NCBI RefSeq assembly: GCF_001742165.1
Contig: NZ_CP016442.1
Location: forward strand, 3,596,001 to 3,660,000
Direction of reading: 5' to 3'
Length of the DNA: 64,000 nucleotides
Origin: Burkholderia stabilis
GTDB taxonomy: Bacteria > Pseudomonadota > Gammaproteobacteria > Burkholderiales > Burkholderiaceae
In this document: piece after piece, positions 26,230-34,709 of the stretch
Layout of the letters: each line of letters starts with the position of its first letter
Position numbering within the stretch: the first letter of the stretch is position 1
Translations under genes and position numbers: made by a program
Notes under the pieces: generated by a model
Databases searched by the model: none
What the model was told of the DNA's origin: nothing
The model's input: the letters and a program-made list of their open reading frames with translations, nothing else

Positions 26230-26970
26230 ATGAACCGACTTCAGGGCAAACGTGCACTCGTCACGGGCGGCAGCCGCGGTATCGGTGCGGCCATCGCGAA
26301 ACGGCTGGCGGCCGATGGCGCGGACGTCGCGATCACTTACGAAAAATCCGCGGAGCGGGCGCAGGCCGTCGTCGCCGGCATCGAGGCGCTGGGCGGCCGG
26401 GCCGTCGCGATCCAGGCGGACAGCGCCGATCCGGTCGCCGTGCGCGATGCGGTCGATCGTGCCGCCGAGACGCTCGGCGGGCTCGACATCCTGGTCAACA
26501 ACGCGGGGATCTTCCGGGCAGGGACGCTGGACACGATGACGCTCGACGATATCGACGCGACGCTGAACGTGAACGTGCGCGCGGTGATCGTCGCGTCGCA
26601 GGCGGCGGCCCGGCATCTCGGGGAGGGCGGGCGCATCGTGTCGACCGGCAGTTGTCTCGCGACGCGCGTGCCCGATGCGGGGATGAGCCTCTATGCGGCG
26701 AGCAAGGCCGCGCTGATCGGCTGGACGCAGGGGCTCGCGCGCGATCTCGGCTCGCGCGGCATCACGGTCAATATCGTGCATCCGGGCTCGACCGATACCG
26801 ACATGAATCCGGCCGACGGGGAGCATGCGAGCGCGCAGCGTTCGCGGATGGCGATTCCGCAGTACGGCAAGGCCGATGACGTCGCGGCGCTCGTTGCATT
26901 CGTGGTTGGGCCGGAAGGGCGGTCGATCAACGGGACCGGGTTGACGATCGATGGCGGCGCGAATGCGTGA
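26230..26970 (+). CDS. Short-chain dehydrogenase/reductase (FabG-like)
   Basis: A 246-residue NAD(P)-dependent oxidoreductase. The Rossmann motif is TGGSRGIGAAIAKRL, followed by NNAG, a catalytic Ser near 141 (STGSCLATR) and the YAASK pair Tyr155/Lys159. The C-terminal half follows the 3-oxoacyl-ACP reductase pattern (ITVNIVHPGSTDTDMN, SINGTGLTIDGG). ATG at 26230 is preferred over 26212 because AAAGGA stands eight bases ahead. Regulated in all likelihood by the divergent TetR protein. The true substrate is not predictable. Confidence 0.9.
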   Translation: MNRLQGKRALVTGGSRGIGAAIAKRLAADGADVAITYEKSAERAQAVVAGIEALGGRAVAIQADSADPVAVRDAVDRAAETLGGLDILVNNAGIFRAGTLDTMTLDDIDATLNVNVRAVIVASQAAARHLGEGGRIVSTGSCLATRVPDAGMSLYAASKAALIGWTQGLARDLGSRGITVNIVHPGSTDTDMNPADGEHASAQRSRMAIPQYGKADDVAALVAFVVGPEGRSINGTGLTIDGGANA

Positions 26971-27109
26971 GTGCGGGTGTCCGGTGATGTGGTCCGCGTG
27001 GCGATGTCATGCAGATGATGACGCGGCCTTCGGTGCAGCGGGAAGCCGTTGAAGAGAAGCGACCGCGACGCGGCAAGCAGGGTGTCGTCGTGGTCGTTCT
27101 CGCCTTCGG

Positions 27110-27448
27110 TTACCGGCAGCCGAGCTGCCGCTGCGCGGCTTCGAGATCGGCGCGTTTGTCGTAGGCGCGCAGTTCGTTGCGCGGTTGCCCGTCCGGGCCG
27201 ATGCCGCGCACGACTTTCTGGCCGCGGTCGGGTGTGTGAATCGTGGCGTCGATGCCGGCAGTCAGTTCCTTGCAGCGGTCGTCGGGTGAAGCGCTCTCCG
27301 GTCGAGGTTTCGCCGCGCCCGTGACGTTCGCGATGCCGGGGCTCACGAATCGCTGTAGGGCGGTGGCTGACGTGATGTCTGGTTCGGTGGCATTTGCGTC
27401 AAGGGCAATGGCCGATAGCGAGACCAGTGCCGCGATCGTTCGAATCAT
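27110..27448 (-). CDS. Small periplasmic hypothetical protein
   Basis: A 112-residue protein with an apparent signal peptide MIRTIAALVSLSAIALDANA, cleaved before TEPDITS. The mature part has two cysteines (DDRCKEL and QLGCR) at its ends that may form a disulfide, and the segment VRGIGPDGQPRNELRAYDKRADLEAAQRQ. The start at 27448 is chosen for the signal peptide; the frame continues upstream with no signal-like sequence. The ribosome binding site is weak. Function unknown. Confidence 0.6.
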   Translation of the reverse strand: MIRTIAALVSLSAIALDANATEPDITSATALQRFVSPGIANVTGAAKPRPESASPDDRCKELTAGIDATIHTPDRGQKVVRGIGPDGQPRNELRAYDKRADLEAAQRQLGCR

Positions 27449-27813
27449 TTCTGGAATCCGCGAGCGTGTGAAGCTTCGGGATTCTACGCAATGTTCACAT
27501 CCGGGCCGATTCGATCGCATGCTGCATGTGGGGCGTCGGCCGAATCGACGCGGGGAGAGCGGGTTTCGGCAATCGAAGTGCCGGTGCACTGGCAGCGTTT
27601 TTTCGTGTGTTGCGTCGGCGTGGGGGGGCGTCCATCCGGGGCATCCAGACCCATGCAGCGCACGCGTCGATGACACCGTGATGGAGATTTCGCACTGGTT
27701 TCGCGTCACGTCCAGTGCCTGCATGGAGTGCGAAATAATCTGTCGCAGGAATTCATTTACAAACGGTTTGACGCTACTTACGATGACGCCAATTCGGACT
27801 CTGACAAATTGGC
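27449..27813. other. Intergenic region upstream of the beta-helix lipoprotein gene
   Basis: 365 bases between divergent genes. I see no convincing gene, repeat or hairpin with a T-run. Local composition drops in G+C toward 27750-27800, where the promoter of the rightward gene probably lies. Confidence 0.35.
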
Positions 27814-29295
27814 ATGCGTACGATCGATCGAACCATGATGACTGCGCTTTGCCTGTGTGTCGCCGCGTGCGGCGGAGGGGATGGCGGTGCGTCGTCTGCC
27901 GCGCAAACCGTTGTAATTACGCCTGGATCGGCAAGCAATTCGGGTAACGCGACATCCGGTACCTCGTCTTCGACGACCAATCCTGCCAGTCCGACGCCCG
28001 GCGCATCTTCTTCATCTCCGGGGGCAGGTAATTCTGCATCGACGACTGGTACTGTCGGCGCGACGCCCGGCACACCTTCTTCATCTTCGAGCGCAGGGAA
28101 TTCCGCATCGACGCCCGGCACTGCCGGCGCGTCGGTTGCGCCGATGAATCCGGCAAAGCCTGCCCTCGTCGCCGACGTGACGGTCTATCCGGCCACCGAC
28201 GGCAGCGATCAGGCCGACGCGCTGCAGAAGGCATTCGACAGCCTGAAAGCGGGCCAGCGTCTGGTCATCTCGCCTGGCCGCTATGTCGTCGGGCATACGC
28301 TCACGGTGAATATGCGCGGGGCGGTGATTTCCGGCTACGGCGCGACGCTGGTCGCGACGAATCCCGCCGACCAGACGATCGTGATGAGCGGTGCCGGTTC
28401 GACGCTCGTGGGCGTGACGCTGGTCGGCACGGGCACGACGCGGCTGACGACACCCGGGTCGACCAAGGTGGAGGTGACGGGCACGGACGTCCAGGTGCTC
28501 GGCGTGACGATCCAGGGCGGCGCTGGCGCGGGGATTTTCGTGTTCGGCGGTAGCGATGTCGCGATCGTGGGCAACACCGTGAGCGCGACGCTGGCCGACG
28601 GCATCCATGCGACCTACGGTTCGACCAACGTGCTCGTGCAGCAGAACACGGTGACGGGCACCGGCGACGACCTGATCGCCGTCGTCAGCTACCTGGCCGA
28701 CGGCCACATCAGCGGCAACGTGCTGATCGACCACAACTCGGTGTCGGGCAACTACTGGGGGCGCGGCATTTCCGTGGTCGGCGGACAGGCCGTGACGATT
28801 TCGAACAACACGGTCGACGGCGTGCAGAAGGCGGCGGGCATCCTCGTCGCGCAGGAGGACCCCGCGAACACGTACGGTGCGACGAACGTCGTCATCAGCG
28901 GCAACGTCGTGACCAACATCCAGAATTCGAATGTGAACAACGGACTGCAGCCGACGCAGCAGGGCGCGATCGAACTGGATACGTGGTCGGGGACGGTCTC
29001 GTATGTCGCGGTCACGGGCAACCGTGTATCGGGGTCGGGCTATGCGGGCTTTCGTGCGTACCGGAACGTGTGTCAGTTCGATGTGACCGGCAACACGTTC
29101 TCGTCGATTGCCGGGACGCCGGTGTCGTTGCTGACGAGCGGTTGCGCGGCGAGCCAGATCGTCGTCAATACGAATGCGCTGGCGGATGGCGTCGCGTTGG
29201 CGTTGCCAGCAGGGGCGTCGGCGGCGGGGACGTTTACCGTGACCGGTGCAAACGCGAGCTTGATGCCGCAGGTCAGGACGGGGCTGATGCAGTGA
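27814..29295 (+). CDS. Right-handed beta-helix repeat lipoprotein
   Basis: A 493-residue exported protein. The lipobox-like LCLCVAACGGG places the acylated Cys at residue 19. Residues 25-110 are a Ser/Thr/Pro/Gly-rich linker containing a 20-odd-residue unit twice (SSSPGAGNSAST and SSSSAGNSAST segments with TPG ends). From about 120 onward the sequence has parallel beta-helix rungs: many NxV/ISxNTV repeats such as SDVAIVGNTVS, TNVLVQQNTVTG and AVTISNNTVDG, as in pectate-lyase-like and NosD-like proteins. A surface polysaccharide-binding or cleaving role is possible but catalytic residues were not identified. Confidence 0.83.
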   Translation: MRTIDRTMMTALCLCVAACGGGDGGASSAAQTVVITPGSASNSGNATSGTSSSTTNPASPTPGASSSSPGAGNSASTTGTVGATPGTPSSSSSAGNSASTPGTAGASVAPMNPAKPALVADVTVYPATDGSDQADALQKAFDSLKAGQRLVISPGRYVVGHTLTVNMRGAVISGYGATLVATNPADQTIVMSGAGSTLVGVTLVGTGTTRLTTPGSTKVEVTGTDVQVLGVTIQGGAGAGIFVFGGSDVAIVGNTVSATLADGIHATYGSTNVLVQQNTVTGTGDDLIAVVSYLADGHISGNVLIDHNSVSGNYWGRGISVVGGQAVTISNNTVDGVQKAAGILVAQEDPANTYGATNVVISGNVVTNIQNSNVNNGLQPTQQGAIELDTWSGTVSYVAVTGNRVSGSGYAGFRAYRNVCQFDVTGNTFSSIAGTPVSLLTSGCAASQIVVNTNALADGVALALPAGASAAGTFTVTGANASLMPQVRTGLMQ

Positions 29296-29354
29296 AGGGG
29301 CTGTTTGGTGATGGCTTGCTTGCGAGGCCGCATGATGCGAGCGCGCAAAGTAGA

Positions 29355-29383
29355 AAGCCCGCTTGCTTTCGCAGAGCGGGCTT
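29355..29383 (-). terminator. Terminator of the tRNA-Met gene
   Basis: AAGCCCGCT (29355-29363) pairs with AGCGGGCTT (29375-29383). On the minus strand the stem is followed by TCTACTTT. It lies directly downstream of the tRNA. Confidence 0.6.
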
Positions 29384-29389
29384 CGATGT

Positions 29390-29466
<77 letters not shown>

Positions 29467-29784
29467 GCGCGAAGTGTACTTGCACTGGTGTGGAGAGTCA
29501 ATCGATCGTTGATTCGCGTTGAACGGAGCAGGCGGTTCATCGGAGTCGATGGGGCGATTGTAGGCGTGTGTCGAGTGTTTCCGTTCAGCGATCGCTTCGA
29601 CACCAGGCGCTTCTTCTTGCTGTCGGCGCGGTACATGAGAAGCTGGCGTTCGTGTTCCGCGTGCGTAATTGAGAACTCGGGAACAGGAGGGGCGATCGTT
29701 TTGGAGCTTTGCGGCGCTCCGGAAACAACCAGTCAGGCGTGACGCAGTTTTTGCGGGGGAGGGGATGAAACCATGGAGGCTCTT
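29467..29784. other. Spacer between two tRNA genes
   Basis: 318 bases between tRNA-Met and tRNA-Arg. No convincing gene or structure is seen; it should contain the tRNA-Met promoter reading leftward. Confidence 0.4.
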
Positions 29785-29859
29785 TGGTCCCCCCGACAGG
29801 AATCGAACCTGTATCTAGCGCTTAGGAGGCGCTTGTTCTATCCATTGAACTACGGGGAG
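29785..29859 (-). tRNA. tRNA-Arg (CCT)
   Basis: 75 bases with encoded CCA. Acceptor strands CTCCCCG and CGGGGGG pair with one T-G wobble. The anticodon loop CTCCTAA gives anticodon CCT, reading AGG. The T arm is ACAGG-TTCGATT-CCTGT. The prophage integrase lies beyond its 5' end, so this gene is the likely integration landmark. Confidence 0.93.
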
Positions 29860-29995
29860 CGGATAGTTTGAGCGGGATGGACTGAACCTTTGTGAATCAG
29901 GCTCTTATCCTTGTCCCGTGTGCCTTTCCGGGATTTCCGTCTTTCCACGTATGACGCGAAATGACGGGTTGTGAAGCATAGTTTAACGCCCCGCC

Positions 29996-30055
29996 TGCTA
30001 CAATTCTGCTACAAATCGACCCTGTAGCAGCGTATGTGGATGACGCATTGCTACA
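29996..30055. repeat. Four TGCTACA repeats before the integrase gene
   Basis: TGCTACA occurs directly at 29996-30002, 30007-30013 and 30049-30055 and inverted (TGTAGCA) at 30023-30029. The first three form CTGCTACA ATT CTGCTACA then CTGTAGCAG. The array sits between tRNA-Arg and the integrase start. Such arrays are typical of integrase or excisionase arm sites. Confidence 0.6.
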
Positions 30056-30075
30056 GTCCACAAACGGGGTGTTTC

Positions 30076-31173
30076 ATGGCTTCGATCCTCAAGATCGGCG
30101 ACCGCTGGCGTGCTCAAGTCCGCCGGCGGGGACAGAGTATAGCAAAGACGTTTCGAACTAAGGGCGCGGCCGAAGCATGGGCGCGAGAAATCGAGGGCGG
30201 TATCGACAAGGGGCAGGCCGCCGTCGATGAACAGACGATCACGGTCGGCGAGTTGGTGCGCTTGTATCGAAACGCTCGCAACGATTCCGGCCGGCCGGTC
30301 GCCGAGAAGTCGAACGAAGACTACATGCTCAAGCGGCTGCAAAGTCACTTTGATGATGAGGTGGCGGCGAAGCTATCGACCAAGCGCCTGGTCAAGTTTG
30401 CCCAGGAGCGAAAGAAAGAGGGTGCGGGGCAGTACACGATCGACATGGACATATCCAAGCTCGGGACGGTGTACAAACACATGGCCTCGCTGCTCGACCT
30501 GCGGTTGCCGCACGCTCCGAGCATTGCGCGGCCGACCCTTGATCACCTGCAGCTCATCGGGCCGGGGAAGCATCGCGATCGGCGGCCGACGCGTGAAGAG
30601 ATCGTGAAGATCTTCGAGTGGTTTGCCGAGCATCCGGAGCGCGAACAGGCGGTGCCGGATGTTATCCGCGTTGCGATGAAAAGCGCATTCCGGCGTGGCG
30701 AGCTATTTCGGTTGACGTGGTCGGATCTCGACGTTGAGCGCCGGCTCGCGCTCGTCCGCGATCGCAAACATCCGCGACAGAAGAAGGGCAACGACGAGTG
30801 GGTGCCGTTGATCGGCGACTCGCTCGAAGTGCTGCTGCGTCAGGCGCGATATCCGGTGCCGCCTGCATACGAGGCGAAGCGGAAGGCGGACCCGAAGATC
30901 GAGCCGCATCCGAACGAGTACATCTTTCGGTTCGACAAGAGCACCGCGAGCAAGTACTTCAAGCTGGCCTGCGTCGACAAAGGCATCGTCGACCTTCGGC
31001 TGCACGATCTGCGGCACGAAGCGACGAGTGCGCTCTTCGAGGGCGGGTGGGATATTCCGGAGGTCGCGGCCGTGACAGGCCACAAGGATTGGCGCAACCT
31101 GAAGCGCTACACGAATCTGCGGCCGGATCAGGTTGCTAAGAAGGGGCAGCTGAAGCTCGCGAACGGCGGGTGA
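30076..31173 (+). CDS. Tyrosine-type phage integrase
   Basis: A 365-residue site-specific recombinase. Catalytic residues: Arg206 (AFRRGEL), His310 and Arg313 (LHDLRHEAT), His336 (TGHKDW) and nucleophile Tyr345 (LKRYTN). The N-terminal arm-binding part starts MASILKIGDRWRAQVRRRG, followed by a core-binding SAM-like domain. ATG at 30076 is preferred over the upstream frame because it begins this conserved beta-strand. The gene reads away from tRNA-Arg and converges with the methylase gene, 14 bases apart. Confidence 0.93.
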   Translation: MASILKIGDRWRAQVRRRGQSIAKTFRTKGAAEAWAREIEGGIDKGQAAVDEQTITVGELVRLYRNARNDSGRPVAEKSNEDYMLKRLQSHFDDEVAAKLSTKRLVKFAQERKKEGAGQYTIDMDISKLGTVYKHMASLLDLRLPHAPSIARPTLDHLQLIGPGKHRDRRPTREEIVKIFEWFAEHPEREQAVPDVIRVAMKSAFRRGELFRLTWSDLDVERRLALVRDRKHPRQKKGNDEWVPLIGDSLEVLLRQARYPVPPAYEAKRKADPKIEPHPNEYIFRFDKSTASKYFKLACVDKGIVDLRLHDLRHEATSALFEGGWDIPEVAAVTGHKDWRNLKRYTNLRPDQVAKKGQLKLANGG

Positions 31174-31187
31174 CCCAATGGTCCGGC

Positions 31188-32105
31188 TTACGCGTCGACT
31201 TCGGCTTCGGACAATTGTGGAGACCCTTCGTATACCGGAATAGGAATTACGAGGTTCGAAATCGCGAGCTCTTGAGCGGTTCGGCTCGACTTGACGTTGT
31301 AATCAAGGTAAATCGGCTGGACCGTGTTGTTCGCATAAAGCTCTCGAATACGGGGGTGGTCATCGTAGCTTAGCAGCCACGGATAGCCTTGGTTTTGAAG
31401 AAACGCAGCGAGCTCCGCGTGATTTGCATCATCATAGTGATGACGATAGAGCTTACGCCCTTGTTGATAGTAAGGCGGGTCAACGTAGACGAACGTGAAG
31501 CCCGTGGTAAGCTGCTCGGCATTGGCCTGCATGAACGATATCGCGTCACCCCAATTGACATTCACGAGGTCGGAGAACGCAGCCGCTGCTCGAATTTGCC
31601 GAATTATCTTTTCTTTATTGAAGCGACAGTCGATCTTGTAGTCTGAAGCCTGCTTTTCACCGCCAATTGGTCCCGCACCGATGATGCCAGAAAAGTTGGT
31701 TCGGTTAAAGAACAGTCCGGCAGTTCCAAGTTGCAGCAGTGTGTAGCGGCCATCGTTCGGGTCAGTAACGTCCCGGATAGGCTGCAATTGGAGCCATGTT
31801 TCCATCGACACTGGGCACGCATCGATGGCGGCACAGAGAGCATCAGTTTGGTTGAAGACGCACCACCAAAATGCAAAGACCAAAGGGTCTTTCTCGATAA
31901 GGACGGCTTCACTCACGAACCCAAGTCGAAGCAGCTCCAGCGAAACTGATGCTCCGCCGGCAAATGGTTCGTAAAATGTGCATCCGTTAAGGTAGTTCTC
32001 CTCGATTACGCCACTAATGTAAGCGGCCAGCCGTGCTTTCCCACCGGGGTAGCGTAGTGGACTCATTGGCTCGTGCCGAGGGAGGGGGCTATTCCTTTTA
32101 GCCAT
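31188..32105 (-). CDS. D12-class DNA adenine (N6) methyltransferase
   Basis: A 305-residue Dam-like enzyme that transfers methyl from S-adenosylmethionine to adenine N6. Family motifs: RYPGGK at residues 18-23, the SAM-binding FYEPFAGG at 44-51, NRTNFSG near 134, and the catalytic VDPPYYQ (DPPY at 209-212). Target sequence unknown; GATC is possible. The gene has clearly lower G+C than the chromosome. It starts two bases after the stop of the ParB-domain gene, forming a pair, and no restriction endonuclease of standard type is recognised next to it. Confidence 0.88.
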   Translation of the reverse strand: MAKRNSPLPRHEPMSPLRYPGGKARLAAYISGVIEENYLNGCTFYEPFAGGASVSLELLRLGFVSEAVLIEKDPLVFAFWWCVFNQTDALCAAIDACPVSMETWLQLQPIRDVTDPNDGRYTLLQLGTAGLFFNRTNFSGIIGAGPIGGEKQASDYKIDCRFNKEKIIRQIRAAAAFSDLVNVNWGDAISFMQANAEQLTTGFTFVYVDPPYYQQGRKLYRHHYDDANHAELAAFLQNQGYPWLLSYDDHPRIRELYANNTVQPIYLDYNVKSSRTAQELAISNLVIPIPVYEGSPQLSEAEVDA

Positions 32106-32107
32106 CG

Positions 32108-33568
32108 TCAGTTGCCTTCCAAGATATATTTGATCGTGCCGCGCAGATGGTTTGCATATGTCTCTAAAGCATTGACATCAATGCCTTGATATTTGATATG
32201 CGTCATCGCGTCGAGGTAACTTTTTGCCTGCTGTGTGTGATGGCTCCCGAGAACTTTGCAGATGTTGTTCTCGGTGAAGACGCCGTTATTAAAATTCTTC
32301 GCAAAATTAATGAGATCGCCGAGCCCGGGATCCCAACCGGGCTTCGGGGCTTGTTTAATGAGTTCGCCCCACTTTTTTACTTGTTTGATCTTGAACACCA
32401 GCGCGCACTCAAACAGCGCGCGCATCATCAGCGACGCAGCGATGGGCAGCTTCGCGTGATCAATCCTCTTGATCTCTTGAGTGAGCTTTATAAGATTGTC
32501 ATCGAGAACGTGGCATTCCAGGTTCTCAAAGAACACGGATGCTTTCGGTGTCTTCGGTCTCGCCGCTCCGGCCGCCGGTGTAGGAGAAGGCGCAACTGGC
32601 GGGGTCGGCTGTGCATTCGGCCTGTTCGCTGTCGGCGGAGCCGCAGGCGTGTCGGCCGGAGCAGCAGCTCCTTTCGGTGCGGCCGGAACGTCCATTGCCG
32701 CCTTGCCAGCCGGCGTTTTCAGGAATCGTTCGAAGTAGGCGAGAGGTTGCGTGCGCGTGTCGTAACGTGGACGTCCCCGGACAGGGTCGGGGAGCAAGAA
32801 GTCGCGCGCAATCGCGATCATCTGTTCACGAAAGACCTCTGGCGGCAGTTGGCTCACGGGGTTTTGGTCAGCATCGAAAGAGAGGCGCAAGATGCGCAGG
32901 GTATCTTTGAGCGTGAAGAAGCGCGTGTACGGGTTTGTTACGAGCTTTTCGTTCTCGAGAACTGCCAGCTCATCGGCCGTCCATACATCTAGGTTAAGCG
33001 CGTACTGGAGTAGGCGATAGGGCTTCACCAGCTTTCGGATTGCACTTGGCGTCGTTCCGAGCGCGGTTGCGACGTCTTCGATAGACGCGCGTTCGAGCAT
33101 GCGTACCGCACGGCGCATCTTTGCGACGGGAGACCACGGCTTTGCACCTTGCTCCGTATGGCGCTTTTGCAGGATCGGATCGGCGGCTTCGCGGGTCGGG
33201 GCGACATCAACGCTAATGGACCGCAAAGCAGCTTTGAGCGCAGCACTAGCAACGGGGAAGCGGTCGGCATACTCCGCAGGAACCCATGAAGGGCGAAGAA
33301 GCATTTGGCAAGCAGCGATCCGACGGTTGCCTTCAAGCACAATGTGCTTGCCGTCCTGTTCTACAGTGATGACGCGCTCTCCGGGAAAGAGCCCGCCGTT
33401 CTTTGCAATCCCGCGAGCCAATTCTAGAACGCCCTCAAGCTTCAGGAGCTTGAGGCGGATCTCCGCTTGGTCTGCGTCGCTGTTCAGCTCGATGCGTGGA
33501 TTTTGAAGGTCAAGTTGGATCGTTCTTGGATCGATCTCTGCTGTGGTCCAGTGGGATTTTGCCGCCAT
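32108..33568 (-). CDS. ParB-domain protein with proline-rich linker and helical C-terminus
   Basis: A 486-residue protein. The N-terminal ParB/Srx-type domain carries the motif HIVLEGNRRIAACQML (EGNRR at 79-83), the position of the CTP- or nuclease-active site in ParB-fold proteins. A helix-turn-helix-like segment follows (IEDVATALGTTPSAIRKLVKP, about 163-183). Residues about 293-341 are a proline/alanine-rich linker, and 345-486 an all-helical domain I do not recognise. ATG at 33568 (MAAKSHWTTAEIDP) follows GGGGC; longer starts are possible. It is coupled to the adenine methylase. Role unknown: regulator or effector of a modification-linked system. Confidence 0.72.
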   Translation of the reverse strand: MAAKSHWTTAEIDPRTIQLDLQNPRIELNSDADQAEIRLKLLKLEGVLELARGIAKNGGLFPGERVITVEQDGKHIVLEGNRRIAACQMLLRPSWVPAEYADRFPVASAALKAALRSISVDVAPTREAADPILQKRHTEQGAKPWSPVAKMRRAVRMLERASIEDVATALGTTPSAIRKLVKPYRLLQYALNLDVWTADELAVLENEKLVTNPYTRFFTLKDTLRILRLSFDADQNPVSQLPPEVFREQMIAIARDFLLPDPVRGRPRYDTRTQPLAYFERFLKTPAGKAAMDVPAAPKGAAAPADTPAAPPTANRPNAQPTPPVAPSPTPAAGAARPKTPKASVFFENLECHVLDDNLIKLTQEIKRIDHAKLPIAASLMMRALFECALVFKIKQVKKWGELIKQAPKPGWDPGLGDLINFAKNFNNGVFTENNICKVLGSHHTQQAKSYLDAMTHIKYQGIDVNALETYANHLRGTIKYILEGN

Positions 33569-33647
33569 GTTTGCCCCGGAAACGTGGTTTTTAGTCGTGA
33601 CGGTATATATCATATCTCGTTGGCGCGCCATAGCCGCCCGAACAACG

Positions 33648-33878
33648 TTAGCCTGCGCGCTGTCGCGCTCGTTCCGACATGGTGTCGAGGTAGTCCGCGA
33701 TAGCGTCGTACGGCGCAAAGCGCGCGCCTCCTTCTTTGTATGTAGCTATCGGAAATGTCTCGGCACTGATCTGATTGCGAATGGTTCCCTCCGACATCAG
33801 CAGGAGCCGCGCGAGCTGCGCCAACGTCATGCGGGGGCCGTACTTCTCAAGGATGTAAGCGCGGGTCAGCAGGCTCAC
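33648..33878 (-). CDS. Small helix-turn-helix protein (AlpA/excisionase-like)
   Basis: A 76-residue protein with a MerR/AlpA-type helix-turn-helix: YGPRMTLAQLARLLLMSEGTIRNQI, then an aromatic wing (TFPIATYKEGGARFAPYDAIADYLD). It starts with GTG after a GGGAGGG site; the GTG overlaps the preceding stop by four bases. Size, fold and closeness to the integrase fit an excisionase or a prophage activator (PrtN-like). Which one cannot be decided from sequence. Confidence 0.65.
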   Translation of the reverse strand: MSLLTRAYILEKYGPRMTLAQLARLLLMSEGTIRNQISAETFPIATYKEGGARFAPYDAIADYLDTMSERARQRAG

Positions 33879-34252
33879 AGCGCCCTCCCGTTCATCTGGT
33901 TATGTGCGGGAAAAAGTCGCGCTTCGGCGCGCATGTTGATTAGGTGGTTGATGGCTTCAGCCAGCGCCTCGTCTGGGGTGTGCGACGGGATCGCCGGCGA
34001 CAGCAACTCGAAAAGCGCGCTGCCGACGTTCGCGAGACCTGCGATCGTCCGCTGATCATTCGGCTCGAAGGCTAGGTCAGCATCGTAGACGGCGTGGAAG
34101 TGGTCGATTGCCCGTGTCGCATGAAGGTATCGCTCTGCCTGCTCCATCAGTTCGGTGCAGTCGACGTGAGCGGCACGCAGGCGCTTCACGGACGCAACCA
34201 CGATCTCGCGAGCTTTGGCGACGTGTGCGGCATAGAGAGCTTGATCAGTCAT
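33875..34252 (-). CDS. Prophage hypothetical protein
   Basis: A 125-residue soluble helical protein, MTDQALYAAHVAKAREIVVA, containing EQAERYLHATRAIDHFHAVYDADLAF and ending NQMNGRAL. No known domain. It is part of the leftward early operon, overlapping its upstream neighbour by eight bases and its downstream neighbour by four, so translation is coupled. Unknown function. Confidence 0.6.
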   Translation of the reverse strand: MTDQALYAAHVAKAREIVVASVKRLRAAHVDCTELMEQAERYLHATRAIDHFHAVYDADLAFEPNDQRTIAGLANVGSALFELLSPAIPSHTPDEALAEAINHLINMRAEARLFPAHNQMNGRAL

Positions 34253-34709
34253 GTTGAGTTCCCGGTGTGATGGAATTGGGGAGCGCGCGTGCGAGCTGCA
34301 TGAGGCCGGTTTCGAGCGTGATGCCGGCGGTTGCGGCCCAGGTGCGCGCGTCCGGCGCGGCTTTGTGGCGAGCGAACGATCCGATCTCATCGGCCATCAG
34401 GTCCAGCAGCTCGACGTCGGCCGCGTGCGAGATCTCGGTGATCAACCCGCGGATCTCGATGCGAAGGGAATCGAGGCGCGTGAGCCTGCCTTGGCGGGTG
34501 TCCGCCAAGGCTTTGTTCCTCTGGATTGTTTTTCGCCGCGTAAGCGGCGCATCGTCGTTCTGGATCGATGTTGCGGGCGTTCGCCCGCTGCTGTTCGACT
34601 GCATCGAAGTACCGTCGACGCTCGCCAGTGCGAGCGCAGGGCGTTTCTTCGCGTGTTCCCGCTTTCGCGGCAGCGGACGTGGGGTAGAAAGGGCCGGGCG
34701 CGAGATCAT
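34245..34709 (-). CDS. Prophage hypothetical protein
   Basis: A 154-residue protein with a basic, low-complexity N-terminus (RPLPRKREHAKKRPALALA) and a helical C-terminal half (LRIEIRGLITEISHAADVELLDLMADEIGSFA). Its ATG overlaps the ParB-like gene stop by four bases. No domain recognised. It belongs to the leftward early operon. Confidence 0.58.
   Translation of the reverse strand: MISRPALSTPRPLPRKREHAKKRPALALASVDGTSMQSNSSGRTPATSIQNDDAPLTRRKTIQRNKALADTRQGRLTRLDSLRIEIRGLITEISHAADVELLDLMADEIGSFARHKAAPDARTWAATAGITLETGLMQLARALPNSITPGTQHD

Noticed and set aside
28010..28130. Repeats in the beta-helix gene considered as a CRISPR-like array
   Set aside because: The units are in frame, not separated by unique spacers, and encode a Ser/Pro/Gly linker.
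29488..29742. 84-residue open frame between the two tRNA genes
   Set aside because: No ribosome binding site and atypical composition.
31170..31373. 67-residue frame overlapping the end of the integrase
   Set aside because: Antisense to the end of the methylase gene and without a plausible start signal.
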